Below, in pieces: positions 53,054 to 64,000 of a stretch of 64,000 bases of DNA. A program made the position numbers and the translations under genes. Every line of letters begins with the position of its first letter. Positions within the stretch are counted from its first letter, which is position 1. Under the pieces are notes generated by a model. It saw nothing but the letters and a program-made list of their open reading frames with translations, ran no database searches and was not told the origin of the DNA. Source of the DNA: Fistulifera solaris (lineage: Eukaryota > Bacillariophyta > Bacillariophyceae > Naviculales > Stauroneidaceae); contig AP026164.1 in NCBI GenBank assembly GCA_030295235.1, positions 744,001-808,000 on the forward strand. Reading direction: 5' to 3'.

Positions 53054-56000
53054 TTATCTTCCACAATTAATTGATGCTAATTTTGTTACAATGTGCTTGG
53101 CAAATGTGAAGTTACGCTGAAAGCAGAAGAGAGTAAATTAGTTTGTTTGATCGAACGACATTCTAACAATGCCGTCCTGTCACTCACCAGATCGTCAGAA
53201 TGTGAAAGGAGTTCTTCGAGCAGCAATGTCTTTTCTTCGGATTCAGGTACAACATCTAAGGTGGTTTGAACAACATAGTTTGCGTAGGCATCGCGCACCA
53301 TAAGGATCGCAACGCTCTTTCCGACATCATTTGGTTCTGTTGCCGAATTCTCTTGAACAACCTATATTTCGAGAAAAGGAAAGTGTGAGCCAAAGTCCGT
53401 TCAGGAACAGGCAGCAACACCAAACGATGACTCTTTCTTACATGAAGCATTTCTCTAGCAATCGCACGTCGTTGCGACCCGTTACCGTGTTTTAAAAGTT
53501 TTTCAACCACGTTACTAGCAAACTTCTGACGTGACAATCCGAGAAGTCCTGTAGCTTGAACAATATTTAGAATCGAATCCCTATCGCTGTCGCGGCCAAA
53601 CTGAAGGACATGCTGAATGACATAATTGCCATACTGATCATCGAGAAGTTTCTGGTGATTCTTCCTAATCTCGTCGAGCACCATTTCTTTCCTTTGGTCG
53701 TCACAGTGTTCGAGAATTCGCTGTAGCACGCGGCAGCCATAAGGATGACATGACAGACTTGCAGTATTTACGAGCACATCGTTGACAATGAAATCAATCT
53801 GCTCACGAAGAAAGAAAGCGCGGTCTGGGTCCCCAGCAGCCTCCCACTTCTTAGCTCTCGAGTTCATGACTTCGATGCACTTTTGTATCACATGATTTCC
53901 GTTTTGATCATGGATGCAGCTAAGGACGTTGTGGTGGAACTCAAGCATGATATGAGGCAGGTCCTCTTCTTCCAGCGTCTCTAGGGACTTCTGCACAACA
54001 CGACACCCGTACATCTGAAGGGAAAGTTGCAACATTTCTCCTTCAAGCGTCTTCCGAATGTCAGCTTTCATTTCCGTTGTTCCAAAATCGAGAAGTTTTT
54101 GAACGACATAATTTCCGAATACATCATTGCGAAGTCTACGAATAGCTGGTAAGACTTCTTTCATCACTATCTGTTGCTCCACAGGATCACCTAGCTCCAG
54201 TCGCTGCTGAATAAACCTCGATCCATTTTGATCCTGGCAAAATTCAAGCACGTATCCTTCGATGCGACGAAGCGTCCAGTCACGACTCTTAGATGATCTA
54301 AATTCTTCGAGAATGGGGCTAGAGTAGGAATGACCGCCTGGCTTCGATGAATCTCCCCGACGCGATGGCTGACCACGTCTACCTCGGCCGCCTTTGTCCC
54401 CTCTTCCTTGACGCCCACCTCCGTAGTTATGATTGTTCTGATGCATACCATCAGTCCGAGATAGTGCAATGGGCGCGACAACTGATCCTGGCGCATTGAC
54501 AAATGCAACTGCGTGACCCAAGGGTTGACCAGGATCTCCTTGCCAATACGCCAGTTGATGTCCGTTCCCTTGAAGAGGAACGATAGAGACGTATTGATCC
54601 CCACGGGAGGTGAATGCGTTGGAAACTGGCTGTTGCGCTATGTGAGTTTGCGGTCCGCTGGAAGATTGGTATTGGATTGTAGTATAGCCATATGCTGGTT
54701 GAGTACCTGGAGCACTGACATACACTGTTTGTGCCGTCTGCAGTGCTTGGTGGTGCATTGGTAAGGTAGGGTCAATCCGTTGTTGCTGAGCATGATGACT
54801 GTACAGAGGGGGGTTTGGTCTTCCAAGATGATGTTGCGTGATAACTGGCTGTGTAGTTTGCTCGGTTTGTCCATAAAGTTGATGCTCCAAAACAACTGGA
54901 CGCTGACTAAGCTGCTGCTGGATGTTTGGGAAGTGTTGGTGCATCGCAGTTGTCTGAGCAGCGTCTTTCGAATGGTGCTGGTGATCTATGGGAGAGCGCT
55001 GATGTATAACATTGCCGATGGGCTGAGTGTGCAAGGAAGGAGAAGGAATTTGGCTAGTGCCAAGATTGCCTTCATTGAATCTATCGTAGTCATGTTCCGC
55101 ATTGGATTCTTCATCTGAGGCGAGACTTCCGCTAAACCGATGAGACGGAGAAGGTCGAGCAATAGCAGGAGAGCTTGAGAGTCTCTCAAACCCTTCTCTC
55201 CCTCCTACATATGGATGGGCGCCTCGTTGATTGTCTTCAGGAAAATCCTCCTGAATCAAATCCATCAGAGTCTTTGAAGCCGGGCGGAGGATTGAATCAT
55301 GTCTACCCGAAAGGACACCAGTAGAAGCTGGTCTTTGAAGACCTCGTCCAATTGTGCTGGGAGTGTTGTAGACATCAGATCCAGGGCTTCGTTGGCCGGA
55401 AGTAGCACCAAGTCCTGGAGGAGGACGAAACATCGATTGTCCATTCATCATGGAAGGCTGAGCCGATCTTGAGCGTGTCAAATTCGACCCAAGTCGGTTG
55501 AAGTCAAATGGGCTGTGCTCATCAAACTCTCCCGATCCATTCTGGACATCAGAATCGCTCCTACTATTGGCACTTAAAGGTCGCGACAGTCCGAAGCTTG
55601 AGGTCCTTGTCACTGCTGGAATTGTAGTTGAATCGTCGCCCGCGCCCAGCATAAAATCTACTGGCATAGCTTTTTGTGAATCATGAAGTCGAGATCCATT
55701 AGAAATCACTGGCGTTGCTGTCTGTGAGTGCGAATTGTCAAAATATCCTCGGCTCATATGCTCCAGTAAATCCTGTTGAAGTACGTATGATGTGAGATTT
55801 CATTTACATGAATGTAGATAGCGCATAATGATCAATCGCACACACTTACATTTCCAACCAACATATCACCAGTAAGGCTTTTATATTTTTCGCCGCCTGA
55901 AGACGAAGGGAGAGGAGCCGAGGTACATCGCTCTAGAAAATGTTGGCCCATCATCAAAGATGACTGTCCTCGAGAGTCTCTGGTCGCTGCACCGGCTTTA

Positions 56001-56059
56001 TCCGCATACGTGTCATGCGCATTCCAGCCTTGCTCCATATTGATGCTGTTCAAAAGCAT
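53054..56059 (-). CDS. Pumilio/PUF-family RNA-binding protein
   Basis: Post-transcriptional repressor that binds 3' UTRs. Four exons: 56059-55850, 55772-53442, 53361-53188 and 53116-53054, introns of 77, 80 and 71 bases; total exactly 925 aa with no frame break. The first ~560 residues are low complexity: Ser/Pro then Gln/His-rich (HHQALQTAQTVY) and an RGG-like GGRQGRGDKGGRGRRGQ patch. The PUF domain (about 561-915) has eight repeats with recognisable RNA-contact triplets: DQNGSRFIQQRL, FGNYVVQKLLDF, YGCRVVQKSLE, DQNGNHVIQKCIE, YGCRVLQRILEH, YGNYVIQHVLQF, FASNVVEKLLK, YANYVVQTTLD. The last short exon supplies RNFTFAKHIVTKL, the normal closing helix. Downstream gene TRIC-like is convergent at 270 bases. 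Confidence 0.92.
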
Positions 56060-57079
56060 CAGTGGTTAGAGCTGAAATGGAACAAGGAAATCAATGGAAT
56101 GCGTAATATTGCAGTTTCGCATCGACTGTTTCTGGCTCTCTCAGCTCTTCGGTCCAGCAAAAGGTCGGGAAGTGGCTGTGGGTTGTGGGTCCATCGATGA
56201 TCTGTTTCACTTCACTTCATCCTTCATCCCAGGTTACATACCTTTACACTCGGATTTCTGTCCTCGAATTCGGATTTATTGCGGAATACTATATAGTCGA
56301 GTACCGCGCGTAACGCGTTCTCTGTTCTGTCGAACATTGTTTACTCACGGTAGCTACTTTTGCAATTATACAACGAAATCATCTTTGATTGACATGCTCT
56401 TTCCCTTAACAACAAAACACATTTTTTGGTGAGGAACAACCAAAGAACATGTCTTTTAAATCAATCGAAGCGTGAAAATTGTAAGTTGAAGTAGATAAAT
56501 AATCAAAAACAAAAGATTTTATGCTCTTTCCACGTATCATTATAGATTTATGAAGCCATTATTTCGCACTTTCTTGATATCTGGCACCGACTAAAATTGA
56601 AATTTCCGATATCCCTTTCGTAGATTTCCCGATAGTGGAAAGTACCGTAGGTATGAGTGTGTTTGTTTTTTTTGAAACTGTCGGCGTCGGCATTCAGCAT
56701 TTCTCCGAAAAGTTTAGTTTCTGACGTCATACACGTCACACAACATACGAATTTACAATTTACTTGTACAAGTCCAAGGCTCACGGCAACTGCATCCAAC
56801 GGCCCATAACCTTCAAAACTCATAACCTTACTATACACACCACATATGACACACGCATTTGCTTTTTGTCTCATCATTATTCTTAGTTGGTCATTACAAC
56901 CTTTTGTATTCAAAAGGATAAGAGCCAGAAACTTTGGGATAATACATATCGCTTCAAAATCGTTGTGTTTCCCTCCAGGAGCAACGAGGCGCAATCTTTT
57001 TAAAGGACGAAATGAATTTTGCTGCTCACAACACCTGCTATTGACAAGGACGGAATGACACTGTGACGTAGCACCAAAG
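56060..57079. other. divergent intergenic region between Pumilio and LipB
   Basis: About 1 kb. A 70-codon frame at 56846-57058 begins with a hydrophobic signal-like stretch (FAFCLIIILSWSLQPF) and ends 22 bases before the LipB start, but has no recognisable domain; I do not call it a gene. Nothing else seen. Confidence 0.4.
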
Positions 57080-57948
57080 ATGAAAGCTCAACTTTATTAT
57101 ATCTCAATAATTTTCTCTTCGTGTTCATTGGTGGCATCCTGGATTATACAATCCAAACAAGCAAGGGGATTTACTGAAGCTATGGCAGTGTCGCAACAGC
57201 AGCTTGGTCAGTTCGAGTCTCTAGAAATTCACTCAACAGAGGACCGCATCGTTTTCTTAGACGACTTCAGCCACCAGCCTCCGATTGAATTCCAAAAGCA
57301 TGGGATCTGCAACAAGAATACCTGCAAGATCATTTGAGTGGCAATTGTACTGACAGACTAATATTTTTACAGCACGAGCCTGTTTACACACTCGGAACCT
57401 CATCGGATGAGAGTTTGATTCTCGACAATAGCGTCCGTGTTGTTCGCATCAACCGGGGAGGGGAAGTCACATGCCACTGTCCTGGCCAGCTCACCATTTA
57501 TCCTGTGATTGATTTACGGAGATACCGTCAAGACATTCACTGGTATGTTCGAGCGCTGGAGCAAGTAGTTTTGGAAGCACTAGAAATTTGTTTTGAGCAC
57601 CACGGACGCCGAGATAACGTCCGACCGCTACGGGACGACTCTTTCACTGGAGTATTTGTGCCGGGTTTTGGCAAGGTAGCCGCTGTTGGAGTGAACTGTC
57701 GCCGATGGATTACACAACATGGAGTGGCTGTTAATGTCGAAAAGGAATCGCTCGAATTCTTCTCTGGAATTGTGCCCTGTGGTTTAACAGGAGATCACGG
57801 CGTTGTTACTTGTGTGAATGATCTTGTGGACAAACCCGTGAGTGTTGCTCAGATGGCGTTATATGTAAAAGAAGCTTTCGAACTGGTTTTTCGTGTCCAG
57901 TTCAAAGATGAAAATAGAACGCTGAGCACTTCATCTTGGAAAGGTTGA
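57080..57948 (+). CDS. lipB: octanoyltransferase LipB (lipoate biosynthesis)
   Basis: Transfers octanoyl from acyl carrier protein to the E2/H-protein lysine, the first committed step of lipoate synthesis. Motifs: QHEPVYTLGTSSDE, NRGGEVTCHCPGQLTIYPV, GKVAAVGVNCRRWITQHGVAVNV with the catalytic Lys, and FSGIVPCGLTGDHGV with the catalytic Cys. The first ~20 residues are hydrophobic (LYYISIIFSSCSLVAS) and precede a stretch with few acidic residues, so an organellar leader is likely; secretory-type hydrophobicity favours the plastid, but mitochondrion is not excluded. One base is missing in an A4 run near 57296; restoring the count gives exactly 289 aa and a normal KAWDLQQEYL segment. Ends 96 bases from the opposing EF-G gene. 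Confidence 0.88.
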
Positions 57949-58044
57949 CCACCGTGATGAGGATACAACGCAATGTTTCGTTAATGTAAATGGTCGACTT
58001 AAAAATTTCACTTATTTTATCAAAGTTGTGCTTCATTGGCTAGT

Positions 58045-60424
58045 TTAATCATCTTCTTTGAGAGTGAAGCCCTTCTTCAACTCATCTTCGATATTGGGTG
58101 GGACGAAGTCGTAGCTTGCAAGTTTCATGGAGTAGTTGGCTCGTCCCTTGCTCATGGATCGAAGAGTTGAGACGTACTGGAACATGTTGGCAAGAGGAAC
58201 TCGGGCAGAGATGGTCTTAACATTTCCGCGTTCACCAAGATCCCCAACTAAACCACGACGAGCATTGATATCACCGAGAATATCTCCCATGTACTCTTCC
58301 GGTGTAGTAACGTCGACTTGCATGAGAGGCTCCATGAGTCGAGCTTTGGCCTTTCGTAGACCTTCACGAGCGGCGGCGCGTCCAGCAATTTCGAAAGCCA
58401 TGACAGACGAATCGACATCGTGATAGGCTCCGTCAATGAGAGTCGCCTTCAAACCCAAAATAGGATATCCAGCCACGACACCGGTTCCAAGGACAGATTC
58501 AATACCCTTTTGAACACCTGGAATGTATTCTTTGGGAACACTTCCACCCTTGATGTCCGAAATAAACTCGAAGTCGGTGTTGCCATCCTCGCTGTTGAGG
58601 TCTTTGGGCTCAAACTTGACCTTGATTCTCGCGTACTGACCGGATCCTCCAGATTGCTTCTTGTGAGTGTAGTCGATTTCAGCCGGCTGAGTGATTGCCT
58701 CACGATAAGACACTTGGGGTGCTCCCACGTTGCATTCAACATTGAACTCGCGCTTCATGCGATCGACAATGATTTCGAGATGCAGTTCGCCCATTCCCTC
58801 AATGACCGTCTGACCAGTCTCTTCATCACGCGAAAATCGGAAAGAGGGGTCTTCTGATGCCAATTTGATAAGGGCCTCAGACATCTTCTGCTGATCGCCC
58901 TTTGTCTTTGGTTCCACAGCAACCTTGATGACTGGCTCAGGGAATTCCATCTTCTCCAAGATGACGGCATTCTCCTTTTGCATAGAGTTTCACCAGTAGT
59001 GGTATCTTTCAAACCAACCAGGGCAACGATATCTCCAGCAACGGCGGACTTGACTTCAGTTCGTTCGTTGGCGTGCATTTGCAACATACGACCGATGCGT
59101 TCATTCTTGCCCTTGACAGAGTTGTAAACGGTTGTACCAGCCTCCATCACACCAGAGTAAACACGAGTGAATGTGAGGGTTCCGACGAATGGATCGGTGG
59201 CAACTTTGAACGCAAGAGCAGACATGGGCTCGGCATCGGACGAATATCGCTGGGTTGGCTCACCAGCCTCGTCGACCCCAGCAATAGCCAACACGTCAAG
59301 AGGAGAGGGCATGTAATCAACAACAGCATCAAGTAGCGGCTGTACACCCTTGTTCTTGAAAGCAGTTCCGGTGACAACAGGAACAAAGGAAAGACTGAGG
59401 GTTCCCTTTCGAATCAATCTCTTGAGAGTGGCAGCGTCGGGCTGGACTCCCTCAAGATACTCCATTAGTACATCCTCGTCCTGCTCCACGGCAATCTCAA
59501 CGAGCTTTTCACGCCATTCCTGTGCTTTGGCCTTCAAAGCATCATCTACGAGGGGGATATCGTTGCACTCATCCAGAGGAATGCGATCGAACGAGGCACC
59601 CAGGTCCTCACCACGCCACACAACTGCTTCCATGGTGACGAGATCAATAACACCAAGAAAGTCAGACTCAGTTCCGATCGGAAGTTGAAGTACGGCCGGT
59701 GTGGCTCCTAGCAAGTTAATGATAGTGTCAACGCAGAAATAAAAGTTTGCGCCCGTGCGGTCCATTTTATTCAAGAAGCACATACGGGGGACTTTGTACT
59801 TGTCGGCCTGTCGCCACACAGTCTCGGTCTGAGGCTCAACACCAGCAACTCCATCGAATACTGCGACGGCTCCGTCAAGAACTCGAAGGGAACGCTCGAC
59901 TTCGAGAGTAAAGTCGACGTGCCCTGGAGTATCAATAATGTTGATGCGATGATCTTTCCATTCGCAAGTGGTGGCAGCAGAGGTAATAGTAATACCACGC
60001 TCTTGTTCCTGTACCATCCAATCCATGGTTGCTCCTCCTTCATGAACTTCACCGATCTTGTACGATTTACCGGTGTAATAAAGGATACGTTCGGTGGTGG
60101 TCGTCTTTCCGGCATCAATGTGCGCCATGATTCCGATGTTACGGTAGAATTCAAGGTCGACTTCACGAAGGGGCGACGACGATGCCTTGGCTTTGTCGAT
60201 ATCCTGCGCCTGTTCTACAACACAAAGTCCTTTCTAATATTTCATCACAAGTCAGATACTGTAAAGATTCGAGACTTGAAACAGCTAGCGATATTCAAAC
60301 TCCGGTCGACGAAAAAACTCACCTGAACAGTCGGAACACGAAGACCGAAAAGAGAGTTGGGGGCAAACGCCCCAACCTGTGAGAAGGAAAGGAATAGGAC
60401 AAATGCCCCAGCAAAAGACGGCAT
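58045..60424 (-). CDS. fusA: plastid translation elongation factor G
   Basis: GTPase that drives ribosomal translocation. Exon 1 (60424-60323) encodes a signal peptide, [22 protein letters not shown], whose GAFAP cleavage motif with Phe marks diatom plastid import; intron 60210-60322 is 113 bases; exon 2 runs 60209-58045. Then [20 protein letters not shown] (G1), [16 protein letters not shown] (G2/switch I), IDTPGHVDF (G3), [10 protein letters not shown] (G4), [16 protein letters not shown], and domains IV-V ([24 protein letters not shown] at the end). One base is missing in an A4 run near 58977 between TTGETLC and [15 protein letters not shown]; total 755 aa with it. The intron acceptor was chosen so that PTVQ joins AQDIDKAK. 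A mitochondrial paralogue would lack the GAFAP leader. Confidence 0.92.
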
Positions 60425-61408
60425 GGCGAAACAAATAGTTCTATTTTCGACAACTGAAACTTGTGTGTCTGTTGCAAAAGAATTCAAACCGTGTGGTGGA
60501 GCCATAGAAAGATGCGTTGGCTGATTGATGACACAGTGGAAGGAAAAATCGAGTGGCTTTGACGGAATGACGTTTGTCACACAGTCAGCGGCTGCGCGAC
60601 GTCGAAAGTCAAACGGCACGGCAGAAGGTAAATCGCGTCTGCCCGTCTGCCCACAGCTTCTCAAAGTGACGATTGTTGGCTAGTGCCTAAAGAGGCGGAA
60701 AGTGATTGACTGTGATATTGATTGTAGAACAGGTGAATCAAATTATTTTAAAACCAATACAAATAATCCGTACTCTCTAGCAAAAAATTCAGTCGAATGT
60801 CAAGATTAGATTCTGACGATTAAAAAATTAGGAATAAAATATATATGTGAAAAATGTTGGTGGTGACAATCTGGCTCGGACAAATATGGATTCATGACTC
60901 ATGACTGGAATGCAATCGTGATCACCCTAGTAAAACACGACAGACAACGTTTTGCAGGCTTTTCGATGTACAAATATCAAGACGTGTAAAACAAACGCTG
61001 CTTAAAGACTATTTGATTGCAACAATTACCCATGAAGCGCAAGAAAAATTTGCTGAACGAACGAATTGTAGGCAGTATCTGGTATTGTCGCTCGAAGAAT
61101 TTGATTCACGACTGTATTGCAGTCGTGGAAAAGTTGATTATACACTTGAACGATAGTAACTACCGATATCCTTATTTTGAAGCAGACGGAAATTCTGAAA
61201 TTCTGTGTTTTTTTTTCGCAAGAAGTATCGACGCGTGACCATACTCGCGAGAGACTGTTACGCACACTTACTAACAAGAACTTTCCGTCTTATTTGTGGA
61301 AAAGGGATATCAAGGAAGGATAGATAGGCTGCCTAATACTAAAACTACAATTTGCGGATTAAAAATTATTATAGCGACGAGCTGATATAAACCTAAACGG
61401 CGTGTCCA
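60425..61408. other. intergenic region with reversed repeat copy
   Basis: About 980 bases between the EF-G start and the 3' end of CK2 beta. The EF-G frame stays open upstream but the signal-peptide Met at 60424 is the natural start. The dispersed repeat occupies about 60899-61127. Confidence 0.5.
60899..61127 (-). repeat. reversed copy of the palindrome-bounded dispersed repeat
   Basis: On the minus strand the order is identical to the 50.8-51.2 kb array: core (61107-61127, perfect arms CACGACTG/CAGTCGTG), GAGCGAC (61088-61094), CTGCCTACAAT (61065-61075), T-rich stretch, AAGCAGCGTTTG...ACACGTCTTGATATTTGT, ATCGAAAAGCC (60957-60967), ACGTTGTCTG (60941-60950), core (60899-60920). Cores are about 207 bases apart. 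Confidence 0.75.
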
Positions 61409-62805
61409 CTATTTTCGTGGGGTTGTTCGTTTTGAGCGTCGACTGGATCGTGACAAAGTGTCCGTCACCACTTGATCTTTGCTTTCCTTATCACGATTTC
61501 GATAAAATAAACTTTCTTCGTTCACACGGAAACCATAGACTCTCGGAACGTAGGTTTGCGCAGGCTTTGACGGAATCATTTCCTGCAGGCAAGCGGTCAG
61601 ATCGATCACCGGAGATCAAAAAAATCAACGTGCCTTTTCACTTACCGGGTGTGTCATTAGATAGAGATGCGGGAATGTACTTCCAAAATATGCTCCGTCT
61701 ATGTTGGCCTGCCTTGTGCTTTTAGGAAAGAAAAGACCCTGGCAGCGCGCACAAAAAGACATTCACGGTGTAGTTTCTTGGGAGATCCGACAAGCCTACC
61801 GGCAAAACCGGCTGCCCTTGGCAAAATACACGAGGACATCTTCCAAAACTAGCATTGCGGTATTTTTCATACATAGCATGCATACCTCGACTTGTCAAAA
61901 TATATCTTCTCGACGAAAATTGAGTCGGAGGCAAAAGACAAGTTGTCATGTAATGAGCAAAAACAACTTACCTTGCATGAATCAACCCATAAAGCATTTC
62001 AGCTGCTGATTCCACAATCTCCTGCTGTTCCTCTGTTAATGAATCCTCCATTGGCATCTCAACATCAAGAACCATGTCAAGCGCATATTCGTAGTAAGGT
62101 ACCATGGTGTTTAATCCGGTTAGATTAAAGTCATCCTGCGAAGGAATTCGAACGAAGTAAGAAAACGCGTTGCATCGTGTTCTTGAAAGCAAAATTCGAT
62201 CTGCTATCCTACCTGAATGTATTCTTCATCGACTTCGCAAAAGAATTCGTTTCCCCGTAGACCACAAAACCAAGCGATCCATGAACCATCTTCATCAGAT
62301 CCTGACATTTCAGAACTCTCCTCATCTTCTTCGTCATCTTCTTCCGGAAAATTGTCATCTTCAACTCGTGCTATTCCACTTGCCTCTGGGTAAGGCTTTG
62401 ATTGGGGTCCTGCATTTTGCTGTGTCGCTTTATGACTGAGTTTCGACGCTTTCGTGGGATCGATCGCGTCACTTGCTGGACTCCGGCTGATAGCCCCGTA
62501 CGTATTTGCACCAGCTACACCTGCCGGCGGTTCCAGCCGCCGAGGTGAATGAACGCCGTGCTTTTGTTCTCCGATATCTCCTTTATTGTTGTCTTTCAGT
62601 GACATGCGCGCCATCATTTCCTCTGGTACAGGATCGACCCGCCGTGGAGACATTGGCCTATCGACTGTATCCGCACCTTCCGATTCTTGTCTGGTCGCGT
62701 TGCGCTAACGCGTACTTCTTGCGTGGATTCTTTGCTCTCATGAGCCTGACTTGTCATTTTTAGACTCTGTAATGATGTCTTTGTTTTCTTAAACAATGGA
62801 TACAA
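61409..62805 (-). CDS. CSNK2B: casein kinase II regulatory subunit beta
   Basis: Regulatory beta subunit that assembles the CK2 tetramer. Four exons with introns 62136-62212, 61906-61971 and 61583-61645 (77, 66, 63 bases). A 150-residue N-terminal extension, Ser/Pro-rich then acidic, precedes the core: [70 protein letters not shown], the zinc finger CPRVFC...VFCARC flanking [27 protein letters not shown], and [12 protein letters not shown]. One extra base in a T5 run near 61754 breaks the zinc-finger exon, and one missing base lies somewhere near 62660-62700 in the extension; together the total is exactly 397 codons. The start is 62805 or the Met near 62757. CK2 beta normally acts in nucleus and cytosol. 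Confidence 0.9.
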
Positions 62806-63277
62806 TGGTCCGCTGCATCAAGACTCTTTTCGGATGGACACGGGGCAGCGTCTTAAACGACAAAACGCGATCCAACTTCGGACTTCGGACGACATTCATA
62901 ATTCATAGTAGTAGTTCAAGCAATGACCAGTTCGCGGTACTGTTTTATTAAGTATGAAATATAGGATCAATATTTAATTCCGTATTAAAGCGTCGTAACG
63001 GTACGTACCTGTTCAGTCACGAGTCACAATTCGTCCTCCCGCCTCCGCCGCTCATTTCTCTTTTCTCTATCTCTTGTCGAGCATTTTTGCTGCTCTAGCC
63101 TTCGGTCGTTGTTATATTCATCATATTCATTTCAGAGCTCTTGTTTTCTGCCAAAGTGCACGGCTCTGTAGGAATATTGACGGCTAGCACTGTAAAAGGA
63201 GAGAAGATCCCAGCGACGACCCTGAATAAAGCATTCAGCACCCTCTTTCCTATTCCGCAGTCCTTTTCGAAAAAGGC
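62806..63277. other. divergent intergenic region between CK2 beta and prefoldin 5
   Basis: About 470 bases containing a pyrimidine-rich stretch (near 63035-63075) and an AACGGTACGTACC word near 62998. It must contain both promoters. No other feature. Confidence 0.4.
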
Positions 63278-63775
63278 ATGTCGAACTATACTTCGAGTAG
63301 TGAATCAAGCATTGACATCGACAAGCTAAGTCTGGAGGAATTAAATCAACTCAAAAATGCAGAAGAAAGCCGGTTACAGTCCTTGACGAGCCATTTGGCG
63401 CAACTTCGTCAGGCGTCGGTCAAGATACAAGCGAGTCACCGTGCTGTTTCGGAAATGGGTCCTGCTGTCGATGGAAAGTCAATCATGGTACCTCTTACCG
63501 AATCTGTATACGTTCCAGGGAGAATCAAAGATCCGAACAAGCTTCTCATTGAATTAGGTACCGGCTATTTCGCAGAAAAGACTTCCAAAGAAACCCTAGC
63601 ATATCTGGATCGTAAATCCAGACTCGTCAATGCGAACAGTGAAAATGTTTCAGCAGTCATTCAAGGAACGAGAAGAAACCTTGAGGCTATTGTGACTGCG
63701 ATGCAAGGTAAAATGCTGGAAATCCGTGCACGACAAGAGGGGAGAGTCCACCAAGCTGCGGCAAAAGCTGAATGA
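63278..63775 (+). CDS. PFD5: prefoldin subunit 5 (alpha-type)
   Basis: Subunit of the jellyfish-shaped hexameric prefoldin that hands nascent actin and tubulin to the CCT chaperonin in the cytosol. A 165-residue single exon: N-terminal coiled-coil helix (LSLEELNQLKNAEESRLQSLTSHLAQLRQASVKIQ), the beta-hairpin region (IMVPLTESVYVPGRI, LLIELGTGYFAEKT) diagnostic of alpha-type prefoldins, and the C-terminal helix. The length and the VPLT-S-YVPG motif match PFD5. Start at ATGTCGAAC. No break. Confidence 0.93.
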   Translation: MSNYTSSSESSIDIDKLSLEELNQLKNAEESRLQSLTSHLAQLRQASVKIQASHRAVSEMGPAVDGKSIMVPLTESVYVPGRIKDPNKLLIELGTGYFAEKTSKETLAYLDRKSRLVNANSENVSAVIQGTRRNLEAIVTAMQGKMLEIRARQEGRVHQAAAKAE

Positions 63776-64000
63776 ATAGGCGAAGTATACAAATTTCGAA
63801 CTCTGTAAAGCATGGATTAAAGAACTAAAGCTTTAACTTTCACGATACTTCTTTCACACAATACGACATCTCAAGTAGTATCATGACGCAAAATGGACTC
63901 CCCGTTGACCTGATACATAATTCGTTTAAACTCTCCGGATAAACTCAGCACGGCGATTCGGACCTCGATACAGGTAAAGTGTTCCGGTCAAAAGCTTAAT
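63776..64000. other. window end, downstream of prefoldin 5
   Basis: 225 bases to the window edge. Nothing recognisable; a neighbouring gene may begin beyond the edge. Confidence 0.3.

Noticed and set aside
56846-57058. 70-codon frame with a signal-peptide-like N-terminus just upstream of LipB
   Set aside because: No domain, no splice link to LipB, and LipB already has its own hydrophobic leader; hydrophobic stretches arise easily in AT-rich DNA.
35-62805. Reading the interrupted genes as pseudogenes
   Set aside because: Essential single-copy-type genes (plastid EF-G, CK2 beta, LipB) show the same one-base breaks with otherwise perfect motifs and intact splice sites.
1-64000. Search by eye for tRNA, rRNA, spliceosomal snRNA, CRISPR arrays, LTR elements and viral genes
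   Set aside because: No conserved tRNA B-box context, U6 or U2 core, regular spacer array, reverse transcriptase, integrase or capsid-type protein was found; absence by eye is not proof for small RNAs.

Overview
The window is nuclear DNA of a photosynthetic stramenopile, most likely a pennate diatom close to Phaeodactylum tricornutum (species is my inference). The reasons: almost every gene is eukaryotic and broken by short GT-AG introns of about 55-115 bases; a plastid-type elongation factor G carries a secretory signal followed by a GAFAP motif, the classic secondary-plastid import signature; a Pro/Ser-rich single-pass membrane protein of the style common in diatoms is present; intergenic DNA is rich in GGTACC and TACGGAGTA words. 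I see no rRNA, tRNA, CRISPR array, retroelement or viral remnant.

Layout. 0-4.1 kb: a head-to-head pair of polyamine/amino-acid transporters. 4.8-8.5 kb: a monoacylglycerol-lipase-like hydrolase convergent with an eEF2 kinase. 10.7-14.2 kb: a Myb-SHAQKYF gene that runs into an ankyrin-histone deacetylase, probably one fused gene. 14.8-19.3 kb: SGNH hydrolase, mitochondrial-type GatB, Nudix-like protein. 20.6-26.7 kb: diatom-style membrane protein, PP2C phosphatase, acidic protein. 26.8-31.8 kb: cyclophilin and an unknown, probably N-myristoylated protein. 31.8-39.8 kb: a very large CHD-type chromatin remodeler with HMG box, PHD, PDZ-like and three bromodomain regions. 40.8-46.4 kb: DENND4-like Rab GEF, alpha/beta hydrolase, small PH-like membrane protein. 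47.2-50.1 kb: RluA pseudouridine synthase and MOCS3. 51.8-56.1 kb: TRIC-like channel and Pumilio. 57.1-64 kb: LipB, plastid EF-G, casein kinase II beta, prefoldin 5.

The genes are mostly housekeeping and form no operon. There is a loose theme of gene expression control (HDAC, CHD remodeler, Pumilio, eEF2K, EF-G, GatB, RluA, MOCS3, CK2 beta). Several convergent pairs end within 22-100 bases of each other.

Two cross-cutting signals stand out. First, about twenty conserved genes are interrupted by single-base shifts, mostly in homopolymer runs; after allowing for one base at each site the spliced lengths become multiples of three, so residual assembly error is the simplest explanation. Second, a non-coding repeat with a period of about 207-220 bases, bounded by a palindromic CACGACTG-N6-CAGTCRTG core, occurs at 23.7-24.0, 50.8-51.2 and (reversed) 60.9-61.1 kb, with solo cores elsewhere.
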